The notes: a model not told the origin generated them from the letters alone. Shown: positions 27,732 through 36,057, numbered from the stretch's first letter. The stretch is 42,198 nucleotides of DNA from Pleurocapsales cyanobacterium LEGE 06147 (GCA_015207585.1 JADEWQ010000046.1:1-42198); one strand, 5' to 3'. Translations and numbers: made by a program.

Positions 27732-28187
27732 TTAAGCAATTAAACGTTTTGGGGCGATATTACTCGCCCCAATTTTATTGTTTTTGAAGATATAATTCGA
27801 GATTTCTTGTCGAAAGTGTGAATTGCGATCGCCAATTGGAATGATCACCTTTCCGGTTGAGGGAACTTTTAGCCGTCCAAATACATATGAGCCGTCCTTC
27901 TTCTTACCTATTGCCCCCTTGTAGTAGAGAGGAGGATAGAGTATGTCTTCTCCATTCAAGTTGAGCTTTAAAGGACCTATAAACTCCCCAAAGAATCTCT
28001 CTCCCAAATTAAAATGAGGATTACTTTGGTTAAAGTAGTAAATTAAATTCCGCGTGATGAAGTAAAGAAAGTTGAACGCAAAAACTGCACTTGAGTCGTT
28101 CTCTAATAGATCGGTAAACGTAATCTTGCTCCGCTGCCGCCCGCGCCAATCTTTCATTGATTGTGCGAATTGAACACTTAAGCTCAT
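27732..28187 (-). CDS. hypothetical protein
   Basis: 151 residues from the ATG at 28187, which has AAAGGTCAG upstream; an in-frame TTG at 28208 is less likely. Family not recognised. Tyr/Phe/Asn-rich, with segment FLYFITRNLIYYFNQSNPHF and a Gly/Lys-rich region KKKDGSYVFGRL; no clear membrane helix. The convergent 3' ends with the repeat protein share a terminator hairpin that overlaps its last codons (GASNIAPKRLIA). Confidence 0.6.
   Translation of the reverse strand: MSLSVQFAQSMKDWRGRQRSKITFTDLLENDSSAVFAFNFLYFITRNLIYYFNQSNPHFNLGERFFGEFIGPLKLNLNGEDILYPPLYYKGAIGKKKDGSYVFGRLKVPSTGKVIIPIGDRNSHFRQEISNYIFKNNKIGASNIAPKRLIA
27749..27779 (+). terminator. intrinsic terminator of the repeat membrane protein
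   Basis: TTGGGGCGA (27749-27757) pairs perfectly with TCGCCCCAA (27764-27772) around a 6-base loop, followed by TTTTATT. The hairpin lies inside the last codons of the convergent gene at 27732-28187. Confidence 0.8.
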
Positions 28188-28353
28188 TTTCTGACCTTTT
28201 AAATTCAAGTCATTTATCTGAGCTGCTGCTGTTGAGTCCTCATGATTCTCGTCTCATCAAAGCAACTATCTTCACGCTAGTTTGTTTAGACAGCGAAGAA
28301 ACTTATGACAGATAATTTGTAATCGAAACAAATGGAATGCTGGATTGTTTCTT

Positions 28354-29574
28354 ATGCAAGCAAACTCTGGACGAATACCAAGCACCGATGCAAGTCTGCT
28401 AAAGCAGATTAACTACGTTCGTATCCTAGGATTATTGCGCTGTCATTCGGGTCTCTCCCGCGCTGAAATCGCTCGCCGGACGGGGTTAACGCGATCTACC
28501 GTAACCGTGATTACAGCCGAACTGATGGCAGACGAACTCATTCGTGAAGGAGCCGAAATGGCGTCCCAACCTGGAGGAGGGCGACCTGGTGTGAAGCTAG
28601 AGCTCAATCCAGACGGTGCCTTTTTTATTGGAGCGGCGATTGAAGCAGATCATGTGAAAGCCGTGGAGCTGAATCTTGCAGCACAAGTAACCCATCGGCT
28701 TTGGCAGCCTTTGACGAAGAACGATCCAGATACTGTTATTCATCAACTTGTCCGTTCGATCGAACAACTACGTCAGTTCAATCCCCTTGGTAATCAGCGA
28801 CTTCGGGGCATTGGGCTAACGATTCCTGGCACCATTAATCGAGACGGGGTGCTGATTCGAGTCCCTGGTTTAAATTGGTATGGGATAAATCTACGGCAGT
28901 ATCTGGAAGCCCAGATCGATCTACCGCTGTTTATTGACAATGATGCCAATGCAGCAGCTCTAGCAGAGGTTTATCTTGGTAGTGCGATGCAGAGCAATAA
29001 TTTGCTCTTTCTGCTGCTGAATGAAGGTGTGGGTAGCGGTATTGTGGTCGAGCACCGGATTAGGCGTGGCGCAAATGGGACAGCTGGTGAAGTCTGTGAA
29101 CTGGTTATTGATGCTCAAGATTCAGTTGGTAGTGAGTATGGTCAGCCCGGTAGTTTAGGCTCACTGGTCGGCAAAGCAGGATTGCTGCGGCAATATTGGC
29201 AACGAGGAGGTGAAGCAGCAGATTTAGATGATTTGGTTGATGCTTTAAAGCGAGGAGATGCGATCGCACATTCTCTTGTTTCGCAGTGGGCATACCGACT
29301 CGGTAAAGGATTGATTAACATTCTCGATATTCTCAATCCAGAGCAAGTCATTGTGGGTGGGCCGCTCACCGTGCTGCTTCCTTATGTTAAAAATCAGTTG
29401 AACCAAATGCTAGAGCAAGAATTGCCACGAAATGGGCAAGCTGGGTTTTTCAGTACACCACATTCCTGTTGGCAAATCTCGGAGTTTGGTGAGGATGCAT
29501 CTGTCATTGGTGGCGCTGTGTTAGTTTATCAGTCTTTATTCCAGGTTCCTGATTTGGTGTTATTAGGACTGTAA
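28354..29574 (+). CDS. ROK-family transcriptional regulator (NagC/XylR-like)
   Basis: 406 residues from the ATG at 28354; a TTG at 28345 would add three. The N-terminal winged helix (SGLSRAEIARRTGLTRSTVT) is followed by a sugar-kinase-like ROK domain with LRGIGLTIPGTINRDGVLIR and the signature DNDANAAALAEVYLG. GEVCELVIDAQDSVGSE stands where ROK proteins normally have the GEIGH and CxCGxxGC zinc motif, which is absent, so this is a degenerate ROK repressor without structural zinc. The ligand is unknown, perhaps a sugar. The regulated target is not obvious in the window. Confidence 0.85.
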   Translation: MQANSGRIPSTDASLLKQINYVRILGLLRCHSGLSRAEIARRTGLTRSTVTVITAELMADELIREGAEMASQPGGGRPGVKLELNPDGAFFIGAAIEADHVKAVELNLAAQVTHRLWQPLTKNDPDTVIHQLVRSIEQLRQFNPLGNQRLRGIGLTIPGTINRDGVLIRVPGLNWYGINLRQYLEAQIDLPLFIDNDANAAALAEVYLGSAMQSNNLLFLLLNEGVGSGIVVEHRIRRGANGTAGEVCELVIDAQDSVGSEYGQPGSLGSLVGKAGLLRQYWQRGGEAADLDDLVDALKRGDAIAHSLVSQWAYRLGKGLINILDILNPEQVIVGGPLTVLLPYVKNQLNQMLEQELPRNGQAGFFSTPHSCWQISEFGEDASVIGGAVLVYQSLFQVPDLVLLGL

Positions 29575-29606
29575 ATCAGCCTCACTGTGTTAATTTCTGT
29601 GACTTA

Positions 29607-29642
29607 CACCATAAAATGTCCGAATAAGGACATTTTATGGTG
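29607..29642. repeat. perfect 15-bp inverted repeat
   Basis: CACCATAAAATGTCC (29607-29621) and GGACATTTTATGGTG (29628-29642) are exact reverse complements with a 6-base loop. There is no T run after it, so it is a weak terminator candidate; an operator, a transposon end pair or a miniature element would fit as well. Confidence 0.75.
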
Positions 29643-29717
29643 CAAAGCACAATTTCTCTCAAATTCATCAACTTGCTAACGAATCTAATAAAAACCTAGT
29701 CCTAATCAATTGAATGG

Positions 29718-30257
29718 TTGAGGCTGAACCATCTTCACCTCTACCGTCCCCACTGCATACTGCTCTTTAAGAAGCGCGGTGCGGCAGCACTCGCTCCGCG
29801 AGACCGCGCTTTGTTATGTCTGATGTATGGTTGTGGTTTGCGGGTGTCGGAGGTGTGCGGCTTAACCTGGAATGACTTACAGCCGCAAGGGGAGGGAGGT
29901 AAGGCTACTATTTTCGGTAAAGGAGACAAAACCCGCGTGGTGTTGATTCCTGCGTCTGTTTGGCAACAGCTGATGAGGCTGCCGAGAATTATTGATGCTG
30001 TCTTTGTCTCTCGCACTGGTAGACCTTTAGAGAGGACAATGGTATTTAGGATTGTTAAGCAGTGCGCTAAACGCTCTGGTGTATCCGAAAAAGCATCCTG
30101 TCACTGGTTGAGACATTCCCATGCTTCTCATGCTATAGAGGGGGGTTGTAACCTAAGATTGCTACAGCAATCTCTCGGTCATAGCAAATTGGAGACGACA
30201 GAACGTTATCTGCATATTAATCCCGACCAGGGTTCTAGTCAGTTTATTAATATTTAA
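29718..30257 (+). pseudogene. tyrosine recombinase, catalytic domain only
   Basis: 179 residues as read from a TTG. All catalytic residues are present: Arg42 (GCGLRVSEV), Lys68 (GKGDK), His129 and Arg132 (CHWLRHSHASH), His155 (LGHSKLETT) and Tyr164 (ERYLH). The N-terminal core-binding domain is missing: residues 1-30 are unrelated, and residues about 19-31 come from an inserted interspersed repeat (29774-29809). Such enzymes need both domains to hold DNA, so it is most likely inactive. It directly precedes the Phd/PIN pair, as at an integrated element. Confidence 0.8.
29774..29809. repeat. interspersed palindromic repeat, copy inside a recombinase
   Basis: GCGCGGT at the left pairs with ACCGCGC at the right, with CTCGC and GCGAG as inner stem. 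The same core is at 31083-31117, and related copies are at 3206-3232 and 19735-19757. Confidence 0.8.
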
Positions 30258-30274
30258 AGAAAAAAGTAAAACCC

Positions 30275-30511
30275 ATGACAATTCAAGTAGACCAACAAGA
30301 AGCAAGAGAGCGATTTTCTGAACTGTTCGAGCGAGTCCTACAAGGAGAAGAAATTATTATTTCGGTACAAGGTATTGAGATGGCACGGCTGATTCCGATA
30401 ACGAGTAGACCAAGAGTACCAGGGATTGATAAAGGGCGTTTTGTTGTGCCTGATGATTTTGACGACCCTTTACCATCCGAAATAATCAAAGCTTTTGAGG
30501 GTGAAAGTTAG
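30275..30511 (+). CDS. Phd/YefM-family antitoxin
   Basis: 78 residues. The opening TIQVDQQEARERFSELFERV and VLQGEEIIISVQGIEMARLI match prevent-host-death antitoxins, which fold on the DNA at their own promoter. The C-terminal tail (GRFVVPDDFDDPLPSEIIKA) is the segment that normally inserts into a PIN toxin. It lies 8 bp before its toxin gene and 17 bp after the recombinase relic. Intact, although its toxin is truncated. Confidence 0.88.
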   Translation: MTIQVDQQEARERFSELFERVLQGEEIIISVQGIEMARLIPITSRPRVPGIDKGRFVVPDDFDDPLPSEIIKAFEGES

Positions 30512-30519
30512 AACTGAAA

Positions 30520-30810
30520 ATGCTTGCGCTACTCGATACAAATGCCTTCTTGTGGTGGGCTACTGATGATTACCGACTTTCTGAAGAAGCCCGTGGGGTC
30601 ATTAGCGACCCTGGTAATACTATCTTTTTCAGCGTTGCCAGTGCTTGGGAAATCGTCATCAAAACTAAATTAGGAAAGTTACCTTTGCCCGAACCTCCGG
30701 AAACTTATATTCTCTCTCGTGTTAGTTACTACGGCTTTCAAATACTCACGATAGAAGTTGCTGCTCTAATGTCTCCAACTGAGATGACAGTAACTGGTGT
30801 CTGCGCGTAG
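30520..30810 (+). pseudogene. PIN-domain toxin (VapC-like), C-terminally truncated
   Basis: 96 residues against about 125 in the family. It starts LALLDTNAFLWWATDDYRLS, with first acidic residue Asp6, and has the second at Glu44 (SVASAWEIVIK). The stretch after ILTIEVAAL, which should contain the HxDPFDR motif and the remaining acidic residues of the metal site, is replaced by MSPTEMTVTGVCA and a stop. Without them it cannot bind the two metal ions needed for RNA cleavage. The truncated toxin beside an intact antitoxin is expected for loss of toxicity. Confidence 0.8.
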
Positions 30811-30842
30811 CTGCTTCATAATCGAATAGTAGTCGCAAAACC

Positions 30843-31078
30843 TTATCCCCTAACCTTACCTTCTCCTCTTCCTGCTGTCTTGATTTCGAGGTCGGCAATG
30901 GCTAATCTATCTCTTTGAACATCACCACCGCCGAAGAGGTTTTGTAGCAGCTTTACTGGGTCGAGGGTCACATAATTAGTCCAGGTTTTCTTCTGGCTGT
31001 ATTCAAGGCGATCGTCCATCAACTCTAACCGCTGGTCAATCAGAGCAATCTTTTCATCCAGTTTCTTGAGTTTATTAG
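30843..31078 (-). pseudogene. decayed gene, C-terminal coding relic of unknown family
   Basis: Minus strand reads NKLKKLDEKIALIDQRLELM, then DDRLEYSQKKTWTNYVTLDP and VKLLQNLFGGGDVQRDRLAI, ending IKTAGRGEGKVRG before TAA at 30843-30845. The coiled-coil opening and clean codon use show that this was coding. A second coding scrap on the same strand at 31219-31345 reads VVKAPYAGTVRRIR after an AKLNDMENA helix, and probably belongs to the same gene. The interspersed repeat at 31083 and a short tandem repeat lie between them. Family not identified. Confidence 0.5.
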
Positions 31079-31082
31079 AAGA

Positions 31083-31117
31083 GGCGGTGCGGCAGCACTC
31101 GCATTCGCGAGACCGCC
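31083..31117. repeat. interspersed palindromic repeat
   Basis: GGCGGTGCGGCAGCACTCGC followed by ATTCGCGAGACCGCC; same family and order as 29774-29809. It interrupts or adjoins the decayed gene on the minus strand. Confidence 0.8.
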
Positions 31118-31169
31118 TTCTCGGTTAACTCGTTTACACACTCGTTACTGCTATCGAGACAAGGGAGTT

Positions 31170-31201
31170 CAGTTATCAGTAACCAGTTATCAGTTATCAG
31201 T
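31170..31201 (+). repeat. short tandem repeat, CAGTTAT type
   Basis: CAGTTATCAGTAACCAGTTATCAGTTATCAG consists of about four imperfect 7-bp steps, a common cyanobacterial repeat pattern. Confidence 0.65.
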
Positions 31202-31218
31202 TTTTCTTCACTGGTCAC

Positions 31219-31345
31219 TCAACGAATACGGCGCACAGTACCAGCATAGGGAGCTTTGACGACTGAAAGGGAAGCGATCGCCGAAGGCGCAGCTCCGCTG
31301 AGCGCATTTTCCATATCATTTAACTTTGCCTGTAATTGAGAAAAA
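31219..31345 (-). pseudogene. coding scrap, possibly part of the gene at 30843-31078
   Basis: Minus strand reads FSQLQAKLNDMENA, an insert SGAAPSAIA that corresponds to an interspersed repeat, then SLSVVKAPYAGTVRRIR and TGA at 31219-31221. A helix followed by a KAPYAGTVRRI-type strand segment is suggestive of the fused coiled-coil and beta domain of a larger protein. The family was not identified. Confidence 0.4.
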
Positions 31346-31571
31346 AGATAAGGTTACTGAACCATGCCATAACAGTTGTTAGTTATTGGTATTCAGTAAC
31401 CAGTGTTAATTGATTGGTTGGTTATTGTCAGCGATCTTGGGCTTTGCCCAAGGCGCGTAGCGATCGCATTCGCTCTTATAAGCAATTGTTAACGGTTCGG
31501 TTGAGCGACTGCAAGTCACCTTTGCTTCCACACCAAGATCTTACATCAGTCCGCTCTAACCGGGTTGTTAT

Positions 31572-31709
31572 GATACGTTTGGGCGACAGTTCTACAACTT
31601 CTCTTCTGCTTTCATCTTGCTGTTTCTGCAAATCTCTCAAGATTGCGTCCAAGTCATAATGGAATGACTTGGCATATTCTTCACGAATTCTACGATTGTG
31701 CCGCTCGAT
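31572..31709 (-). pseudogene. relic of a small REEY/LDAI-type cyanobacterial protein
   Basis: Minus strand reads RRIREEYAKSFHYDLDAILR, then DLQKQQDESRREVVELSPKR. From memory, small cyanobacterial proteins with IREEYA-x-YDLDAI and a final (L/S)PPKRI occur beside toxin-like genes. Flanking sequence in the frame (31476-31571 and 31710-31790) does not look like the family, so this is a fused fragment whose start is lost in the end of the DUF1772 gene. Not checked. Confidence 0.45.
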
Positions 31710-32193
31710 AACAGAGCGCGATGGTGAGCGATGCTGCTGCCGCAAGTGCTGCAATCGTCCGAATGTGGTTCCAGACCGTCCAGTTGGCAAGATAGCTATA
31801 CCATAGGTTCGCGCCGTCAGTGCTATCTGGTTTAACGATCGCCAGCGCGTCGTTTAAGGGCACATTGAACGCGATCGTCACCCCAACGGTACCTACGAGA
31901 TAGAGCAGACTGCCAAGGAGCAGATAAGCAGCACCTGGTTGATGCCAATTCAACAGCAAAGAGATCGCCAGAAAGAGGCAAGCCGCAGCCGTTCCGAAGA
32001 GGGCCGTCATAAACAACGGATTGATTGCCGTAATATTGATCGATTGCATGGCAGTAATGCCCTCCTTTGGTTGAAGGCGGGCAAGGGCATTCATCACAAA
32101 AGTTGAGAAGGCGAAGAAAACACCAGCCACCAGTCCGCAGCCTAGTGTGGCGAAAAGCGTCAAAAGGAAGCGCAAATTGTCAACAACTACCAT
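31690..32193 (-). CDS. DUF1772 membrane protein (anthrone oxygenase-like)
   Basis: 167 residues from the ATG at 32193, which has AGGAGG five bases upstream; an upstream ATG at 32220 would add nine residues. Four hydrophobic helices are visible (RFLLTLFATLGCGLVAGVFF, PLFMTALFGTAAACLFLAIS, LLLGSLLYLVGTVGVTIAFN, IAALAAAASLTIAL). The pattern FNVPLNDAL and the preceding NWTVWNHIR segment match DUF1772. Function unknown; some members act on aromatic compounds in fungi. It stands in a block of small stress-linked genes on the minus strand. Confidence 0.85.
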   Translation of the reverse strand: MVVVDNLRFLLTLFATLGCGLVAGVFFAFSTFVMNALARLQPKEGITAMQSINITAINPLFMTALFGTAAACLFLAISLLLNWHQPGAAYLLLGSLLYLVGTVGVTIAFNVPLNDALAIVKPDSTDGANLWYSYLANWTVWNHIRTIAALAAAASLTIALCYRAAQS

Positions 32194-32273
32194 TAAAACC
32201 TCCTGTAGATTAATGCCCAAAGTCTTGTTCGCGCATAGTGTCGTTGTATTTTCAGCTCGGGTCTGTCATTGCG

Positions 32274-32742
32274 CTATTGCTTGTGCCGATAGTTTGCGGT
32301 CATGAAGTGGTGCCATTGTCCGTCATCACCAGCACATGGGATGTAAACACCCGATAATCATCGCTTTTGAACTCGATCGCGTCTTTGTATTTCGCCATCC
32401 TTCCTTCAGTGGTCGCAGTTCGCCGTCATATACCCAAAGGCAGGTCATCATCGACCCGATCCATGCACCTACGTACCGCTGCTTCTGTGGGTCATAGCCG
32501 AGAGTCATCATAGTTGTCGCGGTACCGCCGCCAGGTATCTCGCCCTGACCTTCAGCCAGAATCCAGAGTCCACCGAGCGATCGCACGCTCTCGGTCCCCG
32601 TGGCTTTTTCAAGGGGTCGATCCGGTTCCATCGTCACCTCGGTTTCATACGTCCACTCGCCAACAAGCTTCTGTAACCAATGGTGTTCGTTCTGCGGTTC
32701 AGTCTTCATCGTTGACTCCTGTTGTGTTTTGCTTGTCTCCAT
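32274..32742 (-). pseudogene. DUF1579 protein with two frameshifts and a deletion
   Basis: From the ATG at 32742 (AAGGAG upstream) the frame is family-like through LVGEWTYETEVTMEPDRPLE, TMMTLGYDPQKQRYVGAWIG and SMMTCLWVYDGEL, then shifts. The natural continuation reads TTEGRMAKYKDAIEFKSDDY in another frame, and GDDGQWHHFMTANYRHKQ then TAG at 32274-32276 in a third. So part of the loop was deleted and a base lost. Family function unknown. Downstream of a SnoaL-like gene on the same strand, in a row of small stress genes. Confidence 0.7.
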
Positions 32743-32774
32743 TGCTTCATCTCCTTCATTTCCAATTACAAGCA

Positions 32775-33179
32775 CTAAACTATCGAAATCACTGGGTAGT
32801 TATAACTCTCTTTTACGACTAATCCATCTCTCCAATAGCCAATCGAAAGTTGATTACTCTTGTTATTAACGATCCGATTGTCAACTCTGATTGTGTAATC
32901 GTTGTACCAATTGGAAATGACTACAAAGTCATACTCTTTGTCTGCTGAAACAGCGATGTCTTGACTAATCAATCTTGACTCTCTAAACTCGACCAGCATG
33001 TTTTTGAAAAAGACTTCTCTTCCCTGACGACAGGCTTCTTTACCAGTAGTAACAGTTCCATCACCTTCAATCATTACGATGTTCTCGGCATAATATTTTT
33101 CCAAAGCAACTGATGTTTGAAATGTAGAAACCAGGTGGTTAATCTCTGCGAGCTTGGCTTGTAACTCTTCAAGTGTCAT
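32775..33179 (-). CDS. SnoaL-like/NTF2-fold protein
   Basis: 134 residues. Opening LEELQAKLAEINHLVSTFQT, then LEKYYAENIVMIEGDGTVTT and a C-terminal DNRIVNNKSNQLSIGYWRDG fit the cone-shaped NTF2/SnoaL fold. The pattern of a helical start, a beta sheet with an acidic/His cavity and a length near 130 matches many stand-alone SnoaL proteins. Substrate unknown. It appears intact, unlike its neighbours on both sides. ATG start at 33179. Confidence 0.75.
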   Translation of the reverse strand: MTLEELQAKLAEINHLVSTFQTSVALEKYYAENIVMIEGDGTVTTGKEACRQGREVFFKNMLVEFRESRLISQDIAVSADKEYDFVVISNWYNDYTIRVDNRIVNNKSNQLSIGYWRDGLVVKESYNYPVISIV

Positions 33180-33186
33180 AAAAGCT

Positions 33187-33275
33187 TTAGGTGGTTAAAT
33201 TTTGGCTATCCTCAAGCTTGAAATGGGGATTTTCGATAATGCCGAAGATGTTTCTCCAGGGATCTGTGCTATAGG
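33187..33275 (-). pseudogene. C-terminal relic of a VOC-family (glyoxalase-fold) protein
   Basis: Minus strand reads STDPWRNIFGIIENPHFKLE and ends at TAA (33187-33189). DPWGNxFGIIENPHF is a well-known C-terminal motif of VOC proteins, here with Arg for Gly. The stop follows soon after and the first part is gone. A second VOC relic lies directly upstream at 33289-33551, from a different subfamily. Confidence 0.5.
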
Positions 33276-33288
33276 TTGTGTACTTATG

Positions 33289-33551
33289 TTATGCTGCGCT
33301 CCACGGATCGTAGGTGCCGAAATTCCACAGATATCCCTCCGGATCGCCGCAGAAATAGTCGCGCCCGCCGTAGTCTTTGTCTTCGATCTCAATCACAATT
33401 TCGGCTCCAGTGGCGTTGCGCCATTCTCACCGGAACCAGGTGTTTCTCAAACCCAAATGCCTGGCAAAATCACTCGCTCGCAGCGACCAGCGTCTTTATA
33501 GCGCCAAGTCAGAATTACAGTCGCTACTGTTTGCTTGGGGTTGTCAGCCAT
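33289..33551 (-). pseudogene. VOC-family (PhnB/glyoxalase-like) relic, deleted and frameshifted
   Basis: The start is intact: ATG at 33551 with AAGGAGG upstream, reading ADNPKQTVATVILTWRYKDA. AFGFEKHLVP follows in a shifted frame, then after a large deletion GAEIVIEIEDKDYGG and RDYFCGDPEGYLWNFGTYDP to TAA at 33289-33291. The conserved order (core beta strand, FGFE, EIEDxxYGGRxYxxxDPEGxxW) is clear. About half of the family's ~130 residues is missing and three frames are used, so it is dead. Confidence 0.75.
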
Positions 33552-33593
33552 GGTTTTCCTCCTTGCTCAACATTTGTCTGCCGATCGACCTAG

Positions 33594-34287
33594 ATTTAGT
33601 TCAAGTGTACTATAGTTTATCGCTCGGCGAAATTAATCTTAAAAAAACTCAAAGGAAAAGATATCAACCGTGATTGCCCATTTCCTGGATGAAATCCAAC
33701 TCCTACCAAATTAATCGCTTTCGCTTCCAACAACGTCCGATTGGCCTGCCTGGGAAAGCATATTGATTGCCACGGTTAGCACCAGCCAGAATCCGGTATC
33801 CAGGTCCAGTGAGATACCAAAATCAGCGATCGCCAGCAGTCCCCACCCTGTCAACCAAGGCAAAGATCCAATAACACAGAACACCATAAAGCATCAGGAA
33901 AAATCCTGTTATGAAAAGTAGTATCCCCAGATGCGAAGAGCGTCCGGCTTGACCACATCCACGATATCTTGCCAGATTCCCTCAAATCCGTTCGTCCCTG
34001 ATGCGATTAACCCGAGCAGGCTGCCGAAGCAGAAAAGGTTGGGTTAAGTGCCACTAAACACACAGCTCCGGACCTCTTCAGAATAGAAAGAGCAAAGGTT
34101 GCCAGCAGCACAATCAATACAGCCATTGTTCATCTGATCTTACGTTCATTCTCTTTATACAGAAAACCCATCCGATCGAGGCACCACAGTTGGGCAACCA
34201 CAACGCTCATCGCGCCGAAGGCGATTGGCCAGAAATGACTCACCCGCTCGGGGGAAGGTTGAGTTCAGTAGCCTGCTTTATGCCTTA
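33594..34287. other. coding-like debris without an intact gene
   Basis: 694 bp. The minus strand holds short coding-like pieces (SVVVAQLWCLDRMGFLYKEN near 34140-34210, LRIWGYYFS near 33930, FWLVLTVAINM near 33760) in different frames with stops. They look like remnants of a membrane protein that could not be identified. No RNA gene seen. Confidence 0.4.
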
Positions 34288-35007
34288 TCAGGCTGATTTA
34301 GCTCGAGCGAGCAGATGTTTGAAATCCTCACGCCAGCTATCAAATTCAGTGACAAAGTTGTAGCCACAGACTGTCTCAAGCGATCGCTCGGAAATCACCT
34401 CTAGTATCCGTGCTGCACCTTCACGGGTCTCGCCTTGCGGTCCAAAGGGATTGAGTCGCATCTTAGGTCCTGGAGGTTCTGCATAGTCACAGATAAACAA
34501 TACTTTGTTGTAGATATAAATAGTGAAGCCCGGTGAATGTCCACCAATATGGAATGCTTCAATGCCGTGCTCGCTGAAGTCACCGTCGAAGGGACGATCG
34601 ACCGGAAATGGCTTAGCCAGCGGATGTTTGGCATCAAGAGCGTGCAGATAAACTTTCGCCCCCCAGAGTTCACGATACTGATTAGACGCGCCCATGAAAT
34701 CCTTATGGGTAAAGTAAATCGCTTTTACTGGCTCCAAGTCTCGATTGAATGCGGATGGACAATCAATCCAAACGGCACCATCATCGGTTTCAATGCGATA
34801 AGCCGCATGTTCAAAACCAAGACGAGGTACAGAGAGTAATTGTGTGACGTAGTCATTGACTGGGTGTGGCGTCACTCGATAAGTTTGCTCTGCCTCATCC
34901 CAAGACATAAACTTATCATGGCGTGCTCCACAGAACGGACAGACATCAGGCATCTCGCCAATCATGTTATAGCCACAAACGGTACAAACCCACTGTCGAT
35001 GGGACAT
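34288..35007 (-). CDS. rubredoxin-like zinc ribbon fused to a metallo-beta-lactamase-fold protein
   Basis: 239 residues. The first 30 residues carry a rubredoxin-type knuckle pair (Cys8, Cys11, Cys23, Cys26: WVCTVCGY and CPFCGARHD). The rest is an MBL-fold domain with His101 (YFTHKDFMG), His157 (HIGGHSPGFTIYIYNK) and Asp174 (LFICDYA). The standard HxHxDH motif is degenerate (THKDF), so metal binding may differ from that of true hydrolases. Rubredoxin-like domains bind iron or zinc and often serve in electron transfer or oxidative stress. It lies 55 bp downstream of an ECF41 sigma gene on the same strand. Confidence 0.82.
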   Translation of the reverse strand: MSHRQWVCTVCGYNMIGEMPDVCPFCGARHDKFMSWDEAEQTYRVTPHPVNDYVTQLLSVPRLGFEHAAYRIETDDGAVWIDCPSAFNRDLEPVKAIYFTHKDFMGASNQYRELWGAKVYLHALDAKHPLAKPFPVDRPFDGDFSEHGIEAFHIGGHSPGFTIYIYNKVLFICDYAEPPGPKMRLNPFGPQGETREGAARILEVISERSLETVCGYNFVTEFDSWREDFKHLLARAKSA

Positions 35008-35062
35008 GGTAAACTCCTTTTGAGAAATATTAGGTTTCTTGTATGTGTATTCAAAATTGAGG

Positions 35063-35944
35063 TCATTGGTTGTCAGGTAAATCCTGTGTCAATGACTTGA
35101 GTTTGTCTGGATTGCCCACAATGTAAATGGACTGAATGCGATCGTTAGCAAAATCAAAAGTGTACACCCTACAAAGCTGACGATCGACGAAGTGAAGCAT
35201 TCCCGGTTGCCCGTTGATCTCGGCCGGTAGATCGCGTGTCGAGGGTGGCTTGCGACGACGAATGTTCAGCAACAATCGGGCAACTTTTACTGCCCCATGT
35301 ACAGGTTTCAGCGCTGCTGGCACCTTACCACCACCATCCGACCAGAGTGTAATATCCTCTCCGAGTAGCCCAATTAGACCCTGCAAGTCACCCTGACGAC
35401 ACGCTTGGATGAATTGCTGCACTAGTTGTTCCTGCCGCTGGGATGGAACCTCAAAGCGGGAACGCTGGGAGGTTAAGTGTTGTCGTGCTCGTCGTACCAG
35501 TTGCCGACAATAGGTGGGATTTTTATTCACTATACGCCCCACTTCATTGTAGTCGTAGTCAAAAACCTCTCGTAACAGAAATACGGCTCGCTCTAGCGGC
35601 GAGAGTCTTTCCATTAAAACTAAAAACGCTGTTGAGAGAGTATCTGCTAATTCCACCGTATGAGCTGGGTCTGGGGTTTTCTGGGTGAGCAGAGGTTCGG
35701 GAAGCCACGGTCCCACATATTGCTCTCGTTGCACGCGGGCAGACCGCAAATGGTCAAGACAAAGGCGTGTGGTGATGGATGACAAATAGATTTTGGCAGA
35801 TTTTACCGTTGCTTCCGTAGTTTTTTGCCAGCGCAGGAAAGTTTCTTGCACCATATCCTCTGCATCAGTAACCGTGCCTAACATGCGGTAGGCGATCGAG
35901 AACAGCAAAGGACGATATTGATTAAATGTTTCTAGATGGCTCAT
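35063..35944 (-). CDS. ECF41-type RNA polymerase sigma factor with SnoaL-like C-terminus
   Basis: 293 residues. Region 2 (RPLLFSIAYRMLGTVTDAED with the following MVQETFLRW) and region 4 (LERAVFLLREVFDYDYNEVG) form the sigma core. The extension from about residue 170 is SnoaL-like and carries both ECF41 hallmarks, DGGGKVPAALKPVHG and NPDKL near the end. Family knowledge: in ECF41 the C-terminal domain replaces the anti-sigma factor and regulates activity internally. The nearby carboxymuconolactone decarboxylase at 36058-36528 is the usual ECF41 partner and probable target. Not a housekeeping sigma. ATG at 35944. Confidence 0.92.
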   Translation of the reverse strand: MSHLETFNQYRPLLFSIAYRMLGTVTDAEDMVQETFLRWQKTTEATVKSAKIYLSSITTRLCLDHLRSARVQREQYVGPWLPEPLLTQKTPDPAHTVELADTLSTAFLVLMERLSPLERAVFLLREVFDYDYNEVGRIVNKNPTYCRQLVRRARQHLTSQRSRFEVPSQRQEQLVQQFIQACRQGDLQGLIGLLGEDITLWSDGGGKVPAALKPVHGAVKVARLLLNIRRRKPPSTRDLPAEINGQPGMLHFVDRQLCRVYTFDFANDRIQSIYIVGNPDKLKSLTQDLPDNQ

Positions 35945-36057
35945 CTTTTTCCCTTGTAGTACTCGTTCCCAGGTTCTACCTGGAAGTGCCTTTAGGGTGG
36001 CTCTGCCTTGGAACGAGTTTTGTCAGTCAACTAAAGGACGCTTACCCGAAAACGAAT

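Noticed and set aside
31083-31201. CRISPR array suggested by repeated short units
   Set aside because: The units are a single palindromic interspersed repeat and a 7-bp tandem repeat; no spaced direct repeats of 25-40 bp with unique spacers exist, and no cas genes are present.
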